From Bacillota bacterium (GTDB lineage: Bacteria > Eremiobacterota > SpSt-956 > JAKJGF01), in NCBI GenBank assembly GCA_029555925.1, contig JAKPQU010000209.1:1-6012 (forward strand): DNA of 6,012 nucleotides, given 5' to 3'. Below are positions 5,039 to 6,012 of the stretch, in pieces. Numbering within the stretch: position 1 is the stretch's first letter; each line of letters begins with the position of its first letter. Below the pieces are notes generated by a model. That model saw only the letters and a program-made list of their open reading frames with translations, was not told the DNA's origin and made no database searches. The position numbers were made by a program, and so were the translations under genes.

Positions 5039-6012
5039 AAAAATACTATAAAAAAATCAGACCTTCAATTAAAGCTGAAGGATATGGAAGAAAAATTTAA
5101 TAAATATAAAAGACTTCTGGATGCTGCGGCAAAGGCCACGAACAGTCTGGTTTCGGGAGGATACGGAGATAAGGCTATTCATATAGCAATGGAATATCTG
5201 GGTATTGCCACAGATGCAGACAGGGTATCTATTTTTGAATTTTCTAAAGATTCTGTAACAGGAGAAAGACTTATCAGTCAGAGATATGAATGGTCAAAAG
5301 ATTCAGTAGAGCCTCAGATAGACAACCCTGACCTTCAGAATTTGCCATGTGATAAATTTTTCCCCGGATGGTTTGATAGGAATGAAGCAGGAATACCAAC
5401 AAATGAGTTAGTACGTAATCTGGAACCATGTTCAAAATCAATACTGGAGCCGCAGGGAATACTCTCAATACTTATAGTTCCCATATTAATTGAAGGAAAA
5501 TTCAATGGTTCCATAGGTTTTGATGACTGTCATACAGAAAGGGTCTGGGATGAAAGTGAAATAGGAATACTCAGTGCAGTAGCAGGAACTATAGGAGTAG
5601 GAATAGTACATAAAAAAGCAGAAGAAGAAAAAGAAATAATGGAAAACCATATGAGGCAGTCTCAAAAGCTGGAAGCTATAGGAACGCTTGCAGGAGGCAT
5701 TTCCCATGATTTCAATAATATTCTTGCAGCTATCATAGGTTATACGGAATTATCATTATGCCAGTTGCCGGCAAAATCCAGGATAAAAGAGAATTTACAC
5801 CATATACTCAAGGGCTGTAACAGAGCAAAAAATCTGGTTCAGCAAATACTTACATTCAGCAGACGAACCGAAACAAAAAGACAACCTGTTGATATTAAAC
5901 CTGTAATAAATGAAGCTCTTAAACTCCTCAGAGCAAGTCTGCCCAGAACTATTATAATAAAAAAAGACATTCAGATAAAACATTCTATACTCCTTTGCAT
6001 AGGAAAATACAA
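5036..6012 (+). CDS. GAF-domain sensor histidine kinase, 3' end outside the window
   Basis: 325 codons are visible without a stop. The protein has no membrane segment or signal, so it should be cytoplasmic. Residues 11-35 are a charged helix, and about 27-193 form a GAF sensor domain with typical late strands (GILSILIVPILIEGKFNGSIGFDD, 141-164) that may bind a small ligand. A coiled linker (193-212) leads to a dimerisation and phospho-acceptor domain with H-box LEAIGTLAGGISHDFNNIL (212-230). H224 is the likely phosphorylation site, and the HDFNN form is common in hybrid kinases. The ATPase domain and any receiver would lie beyond the edge. The upstream regulator is a possible partner by proximity only. 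Near 5999 the frame appears to shift: the visible reading ends CIGKYN, but one extra base would give CDRKIQ, which fits the usual approach to the kinase N box. The gene may therefore be broken or carry a sequencing error. Confidence 0.85.
   Translation, partial: MKNTIKKSDLQLKLKDMEEKFNKYKRLLDAAAKATNSLVSGGYGDKAIHIAMEYLGIATDADRVSIFEFSKDSVTGERLISQRYEWSKDSVEPQIDNPDLQNLPCDKFFPGWFDRNEAGIPTNELVRNLEPCSKSILEPQGILSILIVPILIEGKFNGSIGFDDCHTERVWDESEIGILSAVAGTIGVGIVHKKAEEEKEIMENHMRQSQKLEAIGTLAGGISHDFNNILAAIIGYTELSLCQLPAKSRIKENLHHILKGCNRAKNLVQQILTFSRRTETKRQPVDIKPVINEALKLLRASLPRTIIIKKDIQIKHSILLCIGKY

Overview
The window is visibly AT-rich, and its codon use leans on AGA (Arg) and ATA (Ile). Ribosome-binding sites are strong and the genes are tightly spaced on one strand. 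It holds one 594-base non-coding leader and three genes on the + strand, the last cut by the window edge. The HDFNN-type histidine kinase and the twin-arginine-like export signal fit a free-living bacterium with much two-component signalling. I cannot assign a phylum from the sequence.

Layout. Bases 1-594 hold no convincing gene. They contain two diverged copies of a ~40-base segment about 85 bases apart, a 23-base palindrome between them, three candidate promoters and an inverted repeat just upstream of the promoter nearest the first gene. Bases 595-2523 encode a 642-residue response regulator of unusual build: a tandem array of 17-residue repeats, a receiver domain with a complete phosphorylation site, a coiled coil, a TPR-like region, and a C-terminal domain matching the DNA-binding N-terminus of IS5-type transposases (DUF4096 type) with no DDE nuclease after it. 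Bases 2514-4955 encode an 813-residue (alpha/alpha)6-barrel glycosidase-like protein that starts with a Tat-like signal and overlaps the first gene by 10 bases. From base 5036 to the edge runs a GAF-domain histidine kinase, separated from the glycosidase gene by 80 bases carrying a heptamer-based inverted repeat.

How they may work together (inference). The order regulator - exported glycosidase - sensor kinase suggests one transcription unit in which sensing and transcription control are linked to handling of a glucan or other polysaccharide. Direct evidence for this is only strand, spacing and overlap.

The most striking signals are a textbook intrinsic-terminator shape (11-bp perfect stem plus T6) inside the signal-peptide codons of the glycosidase gene, the transposase-type DNA-binding domain used as a response-regulator output, a repeat array whose synonymous codons alternate as if amplified in pairs, and a probable one-base deletion in the kinase gene near the right edge.
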